DNA from: Xanthostigma xanthostigma
Taxonomy: Eukaryota; Arthropoda; Insecta; Raphidioptera; Raphidiidae
Direction of reading: 5' to 3'
DNA length: 64,000 bases
Assembly (NCBI GenBank): GCA_963575645.1
Contig: OY754473.1
Span: forward strand, 2,170,001 to 2,234,000
The notes beneath the pieces are model-generated. The model searched no databases. It was not told the DNA's origin and saw only the letters and a list, made by a program, of their open reading frames with translations. The translations under genes and the position numbers were made by a program. Numbering within the stretch: the stretch's first letter is position 1; each line of letters opens with the position of its first letter. Shown piece after piece: positions 33,101 to 36,003 of this stretch.

Positions 33101-36003
33101 AAGTTTGAAAGAATCAAACAAATTAATGAAAAATTAATAAATTAATAAAATTGTTTGTTATTAATTTTTCATTAATTTGTTTGATTCTTTCAAACTTCAC
33201 CATTCGTGTAAATAAATAATAAGTAATAATTTAATACTAATTAATTTTTATATTTTTAGATTTTTCTGAAGAAGATCCAAATCCGGATCGAAACGTCATC
33301 TTTTGTTATATTGATTTGTATTTTTATCATTTTTGTCAATATATCGTATGGTCTGAGAAAAATTGGTCGACAATTTTATTTACTTGAAGAATTCATTTTT
33401 ATATGGTTAGTTTTAGTTTTAACTAGCGGCCCGGTCTGGCTTTGATCGAATTTGTAGCTTGCCACTGTTTTTTCGTCGACTTACGTTGCAAAATTGATAT
33501 CCACGAAAAGCTCTTAAGGAGGTTGAGCCGTTTTACGAAGATAATGAAAAAAATCTGAAGTAAAGTTTTTTAATAGATTTTTTTATGACAAAATTTTCTG
33601 TAAAAAATTCAAAATCGTTAAGAGATCTATAAAGTTAAAAATTAAGAAAAACTTTTACATGTAGTCTTATGGAAAATATGTCAACCTAGCATGCAAACGG
33701 TACATTTTAATTTTTTGCAAATAACCAAATAATGTCAGCAGTTCCGAAAACTAACTATGTAAAGCATCGATGTCTTACGCATATTTTAATATTTTTTCCA
33801 ATTTAATTAGGAGACTTTTAATCAATAAAAAAAAATATTAAACCTTAGCACTTTTCGATTATGGACCTTTATTCTTGACAATTTTAACTGAATTTTCAAT
33901 TTTTTAAAAATTTAATTTTTATTTTTATTACTTCTAATTTCTTTTTTTAATTATTTACTGCAAAAAATATGTAAAATACAGATATTTACATAAATTTATT
34001 TTTTCTAACCTAACTTTGTACAAAAAATTCAAAAGCTAGTCCATTAAGTAAAATACTGAAATAATTAATTAATATTAAAAAAAAATATTTATTTATGCCT
34101 ATATGACAATAATTTATTAGTATCATCGACTTATAACCTTTTGTAAAAATTTATTATGGAAAATTTCCCATTTAGAATTCGACTTACTTTTGATTGGCAC
34201 TGTAACGCATCAACCTCCTTAACATTAAAATGGGTATAGTAAGCTATCCTTAAAAGATAGACATATGCCATCGCGAACTTTTCTGTAGACCTATAAAAGA
34301 GGAACAAATCAACCATACATTGTTTTGTTGTATCTCAAAGGGATTAGGCAGCGTTTTCGTGAAAGCTCCCAGTCGGCTTGTTTTTTTCCAACATCTTCAA
34401 CAATCATCATCATATTCAACCAATTTACACAAAACATTAATAAACCCTTCTCTTGAATCACTCTGTCCATTGGTGAAAACCGTGTTCGGTAGTTTTTGAG
34501 TTTATCGCGTTCAGACCATAGAGATATAAGTAACTAGAGTACGCTAGCGGGTATGCTTGCCATAAGTGAAAGTGTCTGCTGTTCAGAACGCTGCAAACGT
34601 TCCGTATCATTATACAGATTGTATCAAATCAAAACGGTCCATAGAACATTCTGTGTGTAAGACAGAGACGATATATAAAGCACTAAAGCAGTAAGTAAGA
34701 ATGAGATAAATGATCGCTCATATAGTTACTGTGGTTACGTAAATAAATAATTACGTACACTAAATCTTTTTACCAATTGATCAATTAAAACAACCACAAA
34801 TAAATTTATTATGTTGGCGGTTGAATTACCATCATAAAACCATTTAATTATTTGGATTTTTTCCCGAACAGTATAAATAGCCGTTTTATCAATAATTTCA
34901 CTAGTGAATACTGACATTTAATAAAATTGTGATTTTTACTGTAGAAAACAAAGACGATACTATCAGATTATATAACCACAGTAACTATTAGCGATAATTT
35001 ATCTCATTCTTACTTACTGCTTTAGTGCTTTATATAATATCGTCTCTGTCTTACACACAGAATATTCTATGGACTGTTTTGATTTGATACAATCTGTATA
35101 TGTTTACTCAAATCAGCATTGTTTTGTATCATTAGTTACCATAGATATAAGGAACTGTTCTCTGTCTGAATTGCAGACACATTCACGGCCCACTCGCGTA
35201 CTCTAGTATAATATATCTATGGTTCAGACAGACACGTGGCGGGGGGACTTTGTTTTATAATAAGTTCGTTCCAAGCAGCCGCGAACGGTAATAAAACCGT
35301 ACACAGTCTTGTTACTGCGCAAGACTGTCTTGCGCAGTATCGATTTTTGAACTAGTGCGCAAATTAGTCTTGCGCAGTGACAAGACTGTGTACGGTTTTA
35401 TTACCGTTCACGGCTGCTTGGAACGAACCTAATACGTAGACCTCAAACACTTTTTTTGTAAAGTATTAACGATATTGACAGTTTCAAAAGCATTGCATGT
35501 GCAAGTCGAAGTAAGTGGCATATACCCGCGAACATATGCGTAGACCTACGTCGATATGTTGATAAAGTGAGAAAACAAAATTTAGGGATATTTTTTTTCT
35601 TTAAGGCAGACGCTGAGTGGATAACATTTGAACCTGGATTAGACTGTATTCCATCGAGACTGACGGACACCGGTGCTACAGAAAATTCCGTAACGTCAGG
35701 TAATAACGATTGAATCAATTTTGTTAAAATTCAACACAGTGTGATCAAACCTCAGATAAAAAAACGAAATGGATATAGCTTTGCTCACATTTTTTGCAGT
35801 CCGCAACTTATCACAATCTAAACGAACTCTGTGAAAACAAATATTATATTAGAAAGAGAAAGAAATAATGGAGCCAATTGTTGCTACACCCTGAACAAAT
35901 TGAGCCCATAGATGGCACTTTTCTGTAGTATTTAGTGATTGTCACTTGTTTACTTGACATTTTTGTTTTGTTTTCAGATAAACCAACACCACTTAAAGAA
36001 TAA
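1..36003 (+). CDS. Pcm1: PCM1-like centriolar satellite scaffold, 19 exons, 5' partial
   Basis: Joined exons: 1-114, 3040-3204, 6099-6215, 8280-8594, 10760-10958, 12380-12559, 13715-14219, 15987-16282, 18656-18840, 21081-21440, 22916-23478, 27677-28303, 29668-29887, 30052-30195, 31473-31723, 32369-32687, 32805-32858, 35606-35699, 35978-36003. Every junction is GT/AG, the phases agree throughout, and the 4,734 nt give 1,577 residues plus TAA. Residues 1-364 are rich in coiled coil. Residues 365-1208 are low-complexity (Q, N, S) with short conserved islands. Residues 1209-1520 carry the conserved PCM1 C-terminal region: NENRPHFLIQLFRDLQL in exon 13, then a helical block starting NREIQSILLNILPYLRANAD in exon 15. 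PCM1 proteins organise centriolar satellites and cilium assembly in vertebrates; the Drosophila relative is, from memory, Combover. Human PCM1 is about 2,000 residues, so several hundred N-terminal residues probably lie upstream. The identity rests on recognised motifs, not on an alignment search. Confidence 0.9.
188..783. repeat. Foldback (long inverted repeat) element, ~590 bp
   Basis: The two arms (about 191-472 and 487-775) are reverse complements over most of their length. Outer ends read 'acatagatatatatattta' and 'taatatatatatctatgg'; the inner ends meet at about 480. The arms contain matching runs such as 'gaaacgtttca' and 'acggcgttttccacgtac'. Short reading frames in each arm mirror one another and are not genes. 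The transposon class is unknown. Confidence 0.85.
1646..2006 (+). repeat. Interspersed retroposon repeat J, copy without tRNA-like insert
   Basis: Begins 'actagcagttccgcccgg' and ends 'tatattagtatagat'. Relatives in this window are at 5079-5975, 12808-13408, 49021-49367, 49814-50415 and 59247-59365. The class (a CTAGCGGTCCCGCC head and a TTAGTATAGAT tail) is common in insect genomes and probably derives from a non-LTR retrotransposon. This copy lacks the roughly 270 bp tRNA-containing segment present in three others. Confidence 0.75.
2006..2256 (+). repeat. Second retroposon-tail repeat
   Basis: Shares 'tatatagcctatgtccatcc' and the terminal 'ataatattagtatagac' with the J class. It starts with 'agcctgattcggctccgcc'. 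The piece at 33420-33512 ('ggcccggtctggctttgatc...tcgtcgacttacgttgc') is a related copy that is interrupted by the TTAA element at 33514. Confidence 0.6.
2400..2675. repeat. Degenerate short direct repeats
   Basis: The phrase 'gtttcaaaattaaagccgt' followed by 'agatggca' occurs at about 2540 and 2619, and a related 'gccgtcagatggcat' at 2484. 'gatgacagatcgaag' occurs near 2413 and 2594. It looks like a decayed partial tandem duplication. I see no coding potential beyond chance open frames. Confidence 0.55.
3040..3204 (+). CDS. Pcm1: PCM1-like exon, residues 39-93
   Basis: Acceptor '...gaattatag', then AGT GAA AAT in phase 0, reading SENSENEELSRLINDLRDSE and onward through acidic residues. It ends at GTA CAG with donor GTAACC (3205-3210). 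The polypyrimidine tract of the acceptor is poor, so the exact start is less secure than the end. Keeping phase 0 and the codons upstream of the internal ATG-ATG pair (3115-3120) supports this model. Confidence 0.78.
3275..4842. repeat. Foldback element B interrupted by a second foldback
   Basis: The left arm (about 3276-3480: 'ctggctacggagaaaatggg', 'ttgccagaaggctaggcgg') pairs with the right arm (about 4640-4840). Between them, 3487-3745 is an inner palindrome with centre 'acgttgttataacaacgt'. The right side of that palindrome is followed by foldback C (3749-4628). A third, uninterrupted but arm-truncated copy lies at 40690-41112. Both arms contain a mirrored 60-codon frame, which follows from the palindrome and is not a gene. 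Confidence 0.88.
3749..4628. mobile_element. Foldback element C nested in element B, TATA target duplication
   Basis: Starts 'cagggtgagtcagaccacc' and ends with its reverse complement 'ggtggtctgactcaccctg'. It is flanked on both sides by TATA (3745-3748 and 4629-4632). The arms are about 400 bp each with the centre near 4190. The ends resemble those of the foldback at 39473-40227, suggesting one superfamily with TA/TATA targets. No transposase is present. Confidence 0.87.
5453..5525 (-). pseudogene. tRNA-derived sequence inside repeat J (minus strand)
   Basis: Read on the minus strand it gives a box-A-like 'tagctcagttggtagaa' and a box-B-like 'agggtttaagcc' at tRNA spacing. The anticodon arm does not give a convincing functional tRNA. 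Sister sequences lie at 13093-13165 and 50091-50152. I read it as the head of a tRNA-derived SINE rather than a working tRNA gene. Confidence 0.6.
5670..5836. mobile_element. Palindromic MITE D, copy 1
   Basis: Inverted termini 'gttcgttccaagcagccgcg' and its complement at 5815-5834. The whole unit is nearly one palindrome containing 'accgtacacagtcttg'. It interrupts 'gatattata/tagcctatag' of the host repeat and duplicates TTATA or part of it. Copies: 35263-35430 (near identical) and 37242-37362 (divergent, shorter). Confidence 0.85.
6099..6215 (+). CDS. Pcm1: PCM1-like exon, residues 94-132
   Basis: Acceptor 'ttgttgcatcgacag' then GTT GCC AGT in phase 0, reading VASVSNEAASEHMQRFSHLL. It ends TAT ACG before the donor GTGTGT (6216). 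The exon is far richer in GC than its flanks. The donor is non-optimal, but no other GT keeps the frame with a coding-like end. Confidence 0.83.
6590..7128. repeat. Two overlapping inverted repeats
   Basis: 'attgcgcgttattcatgttt' near 6610 is the approximate complement of 'aaacatgaataacgcgcat' near 6972. A tighter palindrome follows: 'aaaattatcgaccaattttt' (about 7006) against 'aaaaattggtcgataatttt' (about 7100), with 'aacgtttcgatccggatttg' at its centre. That centre is the same motif as in the 32908-33390 foldback, so the second repeat is a truncated member of that family. Confidence 0.75.
7640..7915 (-). pseudogene. LINE reverse-transcriptase C-terminal remnant
   Basis: The minus strand reads a stretch ending in KLYNRLPDEIKNINKTKQFK then KKIKEYL. 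This matches the typical tail of non-LTR retrotransposon polyproteins ('...YN.LP..IKN...F K...KK.L'). About 90 residues are recognisable; the polymerase core is absent. It lies inside intron 3 of the PCM1-like gene, antisense to it. The family (CR1/jockey-like) is inferred. Confidence 0.6.
7930..8255. repeat. Two tandem units of ~180 bp, each with a hairpin
   Basis: 'acgctgattggtcag' begins units at about 7958 and 8099. Each ends in 'aatgcggacttatttttta'. Each unit carries a hairpin of 'gtgaggttatgtcag' and its complement followed by 'gggcgcacagtaatc'. In unit 2 the right half of the hairpin is repeated. The array ends about 25 bp before the acceptor of the next coding exon. Confidence 0.75.
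8280..8594 (+). CDS. Pcm1: PCM1-like coiled-coil exon, residues 133-237
   Basis: Acceptor 'aactgttttacag' then TCG GTC GAG in phase 0. It ends GTC GGT GAT before the donor GTAAGA. The exon encodes a strongly heptad-like Q/L/A/E-rich coiled coil with a repeated RALQEQQ unit (the run KLRALQEQQ occurs twice, then a variant). This is characteristic of the PCM1 N-terminal half, which mediates self-assembly. An opposite-strand open frame here is a shadow. Confidence 0.92.
8654..9706. mobile_element. TIR element with internal ~150 bp tandem repeats
   Basis: Termini 'aacttcccgc' (8654) and 'gcgggaagtt' (ending 9706). The first third includes 'gtatgtatgtatgtatgtaa'. The interior has about four repeats of a unit centred on 'gcgtcgatcgccgcaaa' and 'catttgttcacgagat' (near 9068, 9228, 9388 and 9532). 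No transposase is visible. Class unknown. Confidence 0.7.
9885..9970 (-). ncRNA. Hammerhead-like core H1 (repeat-borne)
   Basis: On the minus strand: GGCC, CUGAAGA (9956-9962), stem II of GAAAA/UUUUC, then GAAA-CGU-U, GGCC. Outer GGCC/GGCC can form stem I. The CUGANGA and GAAA core positions of the hammerhead ribozyme are intact. Stem III would be the self-complementary ACGU, which pairs only between two copies. Cleavage activity is not shown. Confidence 0.5.
9966..10172. repeat. 'Tcgaaacctcgataactcgaa' repeat (pogo/Tigger-like), fragment
   Basis: Related to 53608-54030: both share 'aaaacctccaaa', 'ctcgaaatctcaacc', 'tataggtcgaaataatca' and 'attttccctccataactc'. The other copy starts TA-CAGTCGAACCTCGATAA, typical of Tc1/pogo-class ends. 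This copy lacks a clean terminus. The rest of the intron to 10495 is comparatively GC-rich with no repeat partner in the window. Confidence 0.6.
10496..10694. repeat. Palindromic repeat with hammerhead-like core H2
   Basis: 'atgttacgatgaaggaagg' at the left and 'ccttccttcatcgtaacat' at the right. The arms run to 'ttacgctagtggctaacg' near 10575 and its partner near 10635. The minus strand carries CUGAAGA (10592-10598), a GAAAA/UUUUC stem II and GAAACGUU. It lies about 65 bp upstream of the next coding exon. The arrangement resembles the pseudo-LTR structure of Penelope-like elements. Confidence 0.6.
10760..10958 (+). CDS. Pcm1: PCM1-like exon, residues 238-304
   Basis: Acceptor 'attaatttacag' then CAG AAC GAG. 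Because the acceptor is CAGCAG (a NAGNAG site), splicing could also start at 10763 and drop one glutamine. The exon reads a coiled coil (NEVDAVQLEATVSQLQERLN and so on) and ends phase 1 at TTA TTA G before the weak donor GTTCGT (10959). The next exon supplies GA to complete a Gly codon. Confidence 0.88.
10967..11390 (+). repeat. Solo-LTR-like repeat adjoining the exon's donor site
   Basis: Begins TGTAACAAAACTG only 8 bases past the exon boundary. It contains 'aaataaataac', the TATA-like 'gtttatataagttctt' (about 11258) and 'cgctagcgct'. A second copy (14451-15560) is broken by two insertions. A TG start plus an internal TATA box suggests an LTR, but no clear matching CA end or target duplication was found, so the class is inferred. 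Confidence 0.5.
11685..12090. repeat. Repeat K ('ctcttctgcgcatgcgccga' family), intact-site copy
   Basis: Contains 'atatctcttctgcgcatgcg', 'atttggtttcatatccgtt', 'ttggattcgggggacctca' and 'gtaccattccccacttgtgg'. Relatives: 20600-20890, 28521-29570 (as a tandem array), and 39330-40480 (interrupted by a foldback). At about 11815 ('attattatataaaaaacacc') this copy shows the uninterrupted version of that insertion site. Confidence 0.75.
12380..12559 (+). CDS. Pcm1: PCM1-like coiled-coil exon, residues 304-364
   Basis: Acceptor 'cttgtttttag', then GA completing a Gly codon, reading ERDEVLTAEHRALQDKLRDL and onwards. It ends phase 1 at CTG... CAC G before the donor GTAATT (12560). The heptads (KLRDLNTKKQQVEKLVGDL) are typical of PCM1. 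Confidence 0.92.
12808..13408 (+). repeat. Repeat J copy with tRNA-like insert
   Basis: Head 'ctagcggtcccgtccggtt', tail 'tatatgagtatagatt'. It carries the extra segment (about 12960-13225) with a minus-strand tRNA-like sequence. Nearly the same layout occurs at 49814-50415. Confidence 0.78.
13093..13165 (-). pseudogene. tRNA-Lys-like SINE head in repeat J
   Basis: The minus strand gives box A 'tagcgcaatcggtagagc' and box B 'ggattcgagccc', with a near-complete cloverleaf ending 'cgttgggcg', like insect tRNA-Lys. The anticodon position reads GTC instead of CTT, and the element is a multicopy repeat. It is a SINE-type derivative, not a functional tRNA. Confidence 0.7.
13425..13625. repeat. Inverted repeat with GTGACGTCAC ends
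   Basis: 'gtgtgacgtcactatatagt' at 13460 and 'aacagtgacgtcacgccaaa' at 13515 flank 'gcgtctgcctgcgtttgttt'. The same phrases recur at 26650-27060, so this is a small repeat family. The CRE-like TGACGTCA is part of the repeat and need not be regulatory. Confidence 0.6.
13715..14219 (+). CDS. Pcm1: PCM1-like exon, residues 364-532
   Basis: Acceptor 'atggttttcag' then GT, completing Gly, followed by ATG ATG AAC. It encodes MMNMLLRAESELNMS, then a Ser/Asn/Asp-rich linker and a basic coiled coil near the end of its middle third (REQMLLKAELQAKRKELEEL). It ends phase 2 at CCA AG before the donor GTCAGT (14220). Confidence 0.92.
14569..14952. mobile_element. Foldback with degenerate hammerhead-like core
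   Basis: Outer arms 'taataagaaaaatcgcagg' and its complement end at 14951. A second tight hairpin at 14740-14818 is built from 'agacaaaaacatggcaacaa'. The arms hold 'gacgaaacgtcg' with 'agtctaaatctatagac' as stem II, but the expected CUGANGA reads TTGAAAA, so catalytic positions are changed. Confidence 0.75.
15106..15455 (-). mobile_element. Inserted element with hammerhead-like core H3
   Basis: The minus strand holds CUGAAGA (15223-15229), stem II GAUAC/GUAUC with loop AAAAC, GAAACGUU, and short stem I ACU/AGU. All fixed hammerhead core bases are present. The element separates two parts of the LTR-like repeat. The ends are approximate. Confidence 0.55.
15987..16282 (+). CDS. Pcm1: PCM1-like exon with polyglutamine, residues 532-631
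   Basis: Acceptor 'atattttacag' then G, completing Arg, followed by GAC GAC GAG. It contains two polyQ tracts (16078-16101 and 16135-16164) made of mixed CAG and CAA, with GGGSNNNVSK between them. An island SVCSVTESVPPPMPQLWRR-like follows. It ends phase 1 at CAC G before the donor GTATGT (16283). The cysteine-rich frame on the opposite strand is simply antisense polyQ. Confidence 0.9.
16298..16960. repeat. Composite repeat L: snapback plus class-II tRNA-like piece, copy 1
   Basis: A long hairpin (about 16305-16530) is built on 'aaaaaagcgtggggcgct' and its complement 'agcgccccacgctttttt'. It is followed by 'cttttagttcgatataaagc' and a minus-strand tRNA-like sequence (16638-16739). A second copy lies at 37497-38130. 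It begins only about 15 bp past the coding exon. Confidence 0.78.
16638..16739 (-). pseudogene. Class-II tRNA-like sequence with long variable arm
   Basis: The minus strand shows 'agtggttagccgtgcgatct', 'aaggcacgggtcttcgctg' and box B 'gggttctaatccc', with an extended region between the anticodon arm and TΨC arm as in tRNA-Leu/Ser. The same sequence recurs at 37919-38022 inside the same composite repeat, so it is repeat-borne. It might be the internal Pol III promoter of a SINE. Confidence 0.6.
17483..18622. mobile_element. Candidate TIR element in intron 8
   Basis: 'cttaaggatgtgtataa' (about 17492) and 'ttatatacatccttaag' (about 18602) are near-perfect inverted ends, about 1.1 kb apart. The interior is AT-rich with no recognisable transposase. 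The class is unknown and this is a single copy in the window. Confidence 0.5.
18656..18840 (+). CDS. Pcm1: PCM1-like exon, residues 631-692
   Basis: Acceptor 'gtttgctgtttag' then AT, completing an Asp codon, reading DGNASNLSAEPRSNWNASW and onwards. It ends phase 0 at GCT TTG CAG before the donor GTACAG (18841). It contains tryptophan-bearing short motifs (SNWNASW, NSWWQKK) that look like conserved islands within a disordered region. Confidence 0.9.
19008..19757. repeat. Tandem array, ~163 bp unit, 4.6 copies
   Basis: Units start with 'gtatgaccacgcataac' at 19008, 19171, 19334, 19499 and 19661. Each has 'agggtataccccgaag' and 'ttggtcccatataaatttgg'. The first three copies are nearly identical and the later two more diverged, suggesting recent expansion at the left. 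It is preceded by an impure T-rich tract (18958-19003). Confidence 0.92.
20036..21025. mobile_element. Element F copy 1, with repeat K fragment inside
   Basis: One end is 'tttttgacgtgataacgtct'; the other is 'cgtaaaccgactttacagac' followed by 'aaccaatttttttt'. The subterminal 'gtgataacg' is inverted at the far end ('cgttatcac'). A repeat K piece ('ggcgcatgcgcaaaagaga') sits at 20600-20890. Copies: 22222-22790, 48193-48755 and 56123-56757. It stops about 55 bp before the next exon. Confidence 0.75.
21081..21440 (+). CDS. Pcm1: PCM1-like exon, residues 693-812
   Basis: Acceptor 'ataaaatttcag' then TTG CAG CAA in phase 0, ending ACC ACT TCG before the donor GTAATT (21441). It is Q-rich (QLQQQLELTSNLCQ), then hydrophobic/proline-rich, and ends with a conserved-looking helix around NQCCNMLWMQQKELAALRNI. 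An LW.QQKE.A.LR pattern is expected in PCM1 family members. An arginine-rich frame on the other strand is a shadow. Confidence 0.92.
21598..22825 (-). mobile_element. TTAA-target element (piggyBac-type MITE) copy 3, interrupted
   Basis: TTAA-GGAGGTTGATCCGTTAC at the left and GGCTCAACCTCC-TTAA at the right. It is the reverse complement of the copies at 30711-31415 and 33514-34222. Element F copy 2 (22222-22790) interrupts it near the right end, with loss of about 50 bp of host element. TTAA targets are the hallmark of piggyBac-type transposition. No transposase is present. Confidence 0.8.
22222..22790. mobile_element. Element F copy 2, nested in the TTAA element
   Basis: Same ends as copy 1 ('ttgacgtgataacgtctta'; 'accgactttacagacaacca' plus T-run). 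It is shorter because it lacks the repeat K insert and some internal sequence. It sits in a T-run of the host element. Confidence 0.78.
22916..23478 (+). CDS. Pcm1: PCM1-like exon, Asn/Gln-rich, residues 813-1000
   Basis: Acceptor 'attgttgttgcag' then ATT CAG GAG in phase 0, ending phase 2 at TTT CGC AG before the donor GTAATT (23479). The first 20 residues (IQENQHRAAIQDHLDLQ) continue the previous helix. The remainder is a low-complexity Asn-rich segment with repeats of the type NNVQN/NLVQN, consistent with a disordered linker. Confidence 0.91.
23700..24272 (-). mobile_element. Tc1/mariner-type deletion derivative, copy 1
   Basis: TA-flanked, with ends CAGTATGTAAACGCGTAAGG and the complement of that with one mismatch. 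The minus strand encodes a short start (MNVYTTEENIQ-like), then the C-terminal piece NGTLNSQKYLN..VREQISPLI and IPVRQFLNEMFSNRW. This is recognisable as part of a mariner/Tc-type transposase with the catalytic Asp region disrupted. Copies: 31736-32307 (opposite orientation) and 54344-54853. Confidence 0.85.
24290..25610. other. AT-rich intron 11 stretch with no recognised element
   Basis: I see no coding frame with exon-like composition, no clear repeat partner in the window and no strong palindrome. Short phrases such as 'gccgccatattggaatgac' hint at decayed repeats. Confidence 0.5.
25611..25790 (+). repeat. Retroposon tail fragment ('cccgtgacttcgtccgcgtg' class)
   Basis: Contains 'actagccgttacccgtgac', 'ttcgtccgcgtgggtt', 'aaaatcggtccagtcgttt' and 'gagattagccggaacaaac'. 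These phrases belong to a retroposon-tail class widespread in insects. This copy has no coding part. Confidence 0.65.
25845..26008. repeat. Near-perfect palindrome
   Basis: 'attcaaatagaaaaacgtta' (about 25844) mirrors 'taacgtttttctatttgaat' (ending about 26004). The arms of about 70 bp include 'aaccttaaaacgacttt' and its complement. Confidence 0.85.
26370..26465. repeat. Short hairpin
   Basis: 'aagaatgtcgtttgttttca' is mirrored by 'tgaaaacaaatggcattctt' with a loop around 'aaatggagattttcattt'. It is probably a small palindromic element remnant. Confidence 0.7.
26630..27115. repeat. Diverged duplicate of the GTGACGTCAC repeat
   Basis: Carries 'gtgtgacgtcactatatagt', 'aacgtctgcctgtgtttgtt', then a second set 'gcgtgtctgcctgcgtttgt' and 'actgacgtcacgccaagac'. 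It matches 13425-13625 in phrase order but is longer. No gene seen. Confidence 0.6.
27129..27440. mobile_element. TIR element G, copy 1
   Basis: Begins 'atacgcgccacggattta' and ends 'tagattcgtggcgagtatt'. The interior shares 'gcacggaacgtgcgctcgtc', 'actgtacaagcgcaagccc' and 'gcgatcgctcgttgcc'-like phrases with copies at 55011-55322, 59830-60143 and 62752-63053. It is about 310 bp, non-coding and GC-richer than its surroundings. Confidence 0.85.
27677..28303 (+). CDS. Pcm1: PCM1-like exon, residues 1000-1209
   Basis: Acceptor 'ttctcgttgtag' then C, completing Ser, reading YSRQNLLSTTSKSNEGS and onwards. It ends phase 2 at CAG TCC AA before the strong donor GTAAGT (28304). The content is Ser/Asn/Gln-rich with an alanine run (VAAAAAAQSYTDDLNASLD); DDLNASLDAFVSGLE is a possible conserved amphipathic island. 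The ATG at 27729 is internal, not a start. Confidence 0.91.
28521..29570. repeat. Repeat K tandem array, six ~165 bp units plus tail
   Basis: Units start 'caacgttatagcacatatc' or a variant at 28521, 28687, 28853, 29012, 29177 and 29343. Each contains 'ctcttctgcgcatgcg' and 'tttggttttgatccgtttg'. The last unit runs into 'ctaagttagtaccgtccccc', the unique tail of the dispersed repeat K, so the array is an internal amplification of one element. It fills most of intron 12. Confidence 0.9.
29668..29887 (+). CDS. Pcm1: PCM1-like exon, conserved core, residues 1209-1282
   Basis: Acceptor 'attatttgcag' then G, completing Lys, reading TKLFDMLRENVYKEVSSLIA and then NENRPHFLIQLFRDLQLIS. This is the most diagnostic PCM1 segment (vertebrate PCM1 has NESRPHFLIELF at the same place). 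It ends phase 0 at AGA CAG before the donor GTAATA (29888). The ATG at 29645 lies in the intron. Confidence 0.95.
30052..30195 (+). CDS. Pcm1: PCM1-like exon, residues 1283-1330
   Basis: Acceptor 'gtttattttag' then AGC GTT TTG in phase 0, ending GTT CCA before the strong donor GTAAGT (30196). It reads SVLNIDSQQSSDEEESSEP, an acidic serine cluster suitable for CK2-type phosphorylation, then QNLPEICSQQAWPIQVP. It is short, but composition and phases agree. Confidence 0.88.
30207..30634. repeat. Candidate inverted-end element in intron 14
   Basis: 'gagtgactgtatagaagttt' (about 30213) is complementary to 'aacttctatacagtctctc' (about 30608). Between them lies comparatively GC-rich sequence ('cgccacctggcgttgcggtt'). 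No coding frame is credible. Confidence 0.5.
30711..31415 (+). mobile_element. TTAA-target element copy 1
   Basis: TTAA-GGAGGTTGAGCC at the left; GGATCAACCTCT-TTAA at the right (one mismatch). It is 705 bp, non-coding and AT-rich, and lies in intron 14. It is in inverted orientation relative to copy 3 in intron 10 (21598-22825). Confidence 0.83.
31473..31723 (+). CDS. Pcm1: PCM1-like exon, residues 1331-1414
   Basis: Acceptor 'gtgtttttgttttaag' then GTT ACA GGA in phase 0. A nearby 'ttacag' at 31479 would break the frame and is rejected. It reads NREIQSILLNILPYLRANAD, then ICTNEVLESLRNLTMQFV, matching the helical region that follows the conserved core in PCM1. It ends phase 2 at TTC AG before the donor GTTGGT (31724). 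Confidence 0.91.
31736..32307 (+). mobile_element. Tc1/mariner-type deletion derivative, copy 2
   Basis: TA-flanked; ends CAGTATGTAAACACGTAAGG and its near complement. It encodes the fragment NGTLNSQKYLNMVRDQISPL and then VPVRQFLNEMFPNRW, the remnant of a transposase C-terminal half. It starts 12 bp after the preceding exon and accounts for 572 of the 645 bp of intron 15. It is inverted relative to copy 1 in intron 11. Confidence 0.87.
32369..32687 (+). CDS. Pcm1: PCM1-like exon, residues 1414-1520
   Basis: Acceptor 'ataattctttag' then G, completing Arg, reading LREVSEEILAMIDDILHNDM, the end of the conserved region. A Ser/Glu-rich acidic tail follows (ENDEEEGAVGGG). I place the donor at GTACGT (32688) after AAC GAT. 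The alternative GTAATT at 32701 would put a stop in the next exon. Reading through the chosen donor gives only VRDEGN then stop. Confidence 0.87.
32805..32858 (+). CDS. Pcm1: PCM1-like micro-exon, residues 1521-1538
   Basis: 54 bp between acceptor 'ttatttctttatag' and donor GTAAGT. It reads VSNRLEHEIAVEDRINTE in phase 0. It is a multiple of three, so skipping it would keep the frame. Strong splice sites on both sides support it. Confidence 0.82.
32908..33390. mobile_element. Foldback with two hammerhead-like cores (H4, H5)
   Basis: The arms 'cttcaagtaaataaaattgt' and its complement (ending about 33390) are nearly perfect over about 230 bp. Each arm carries CUGAAGA, a GAUCC...GGAUC stem II and GAAACGUC: plus strand 33266-33294, minus strand 33003-33031. 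The truncated palindrome at 6997-7128 is related. Confidence 0.85.
33514..34222 (+). mobile_element. TTAA-target element copy 2
   Basis: TTAA-GGAGGTTGAGCCGTTTTA at the left; GCATCAACCTCC-TTAA at the right. About 709 bp, closely similar to copy 1 at 30711. It interrupts a retroposon fragment (33420-33513). No transposase. Confidence 0.83.
34511..35229. mobile_element. Palindromic element with HTH-like reading frame in its loop
   Basis: The arms (about 34511-34735 and 34970-35229) mirror each other: 'gtaagtaagaatgagataaa', 'actagagtacgc'. The loop carries a minus-strand frame (34917-34735) beginning MSVFTSEI, with VREKIQIIKWFYDGNS. This resembles the N-terminal helix-turn-helix (DUF4817-like) of arthropod mariner-type transposases. 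The resemblance is by eye only. Confidence 0.6.
35263..35430. mobile_element. Palindromic MITE D, copy 2
   Basis: Same termini as 5670-5836 ('gttcgttccaagcagccgcg') and almost the same interior. Flanks 'ataataa' and 'taatac' are compatible with a short AT-rich target duplication. It lies in intron 17, upstream of the penultimate exon. Confidence 0.88.
35606..35699 (+). CDS. Pcm1: PCM1-like exon, residues 1539-1570
   Basis: Acceptor 'tttttttctttaag' then GCA GAC GCT in phase 0; using the next AG would bring in a stop within five codons. It reads ADAEWITFEPGLDCIPSRLT and ends phase 1 at ACG TCA G before the donor GTAATA (35700). Confidence 0.85.
35978..36003 (+). CDS. Pcm1: PCM1-like terminal exon, residues 1570-1577 and stop
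   Basis: Acceptor 'ttttgttttgttttcag' then AT, completing an Asp codon, giving DKPTPLKE and TAA (36001-36003). The strong pyrimidine tract supports this acceptor. This closes the reading frame of the whole gene. Confidence 0.82.
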
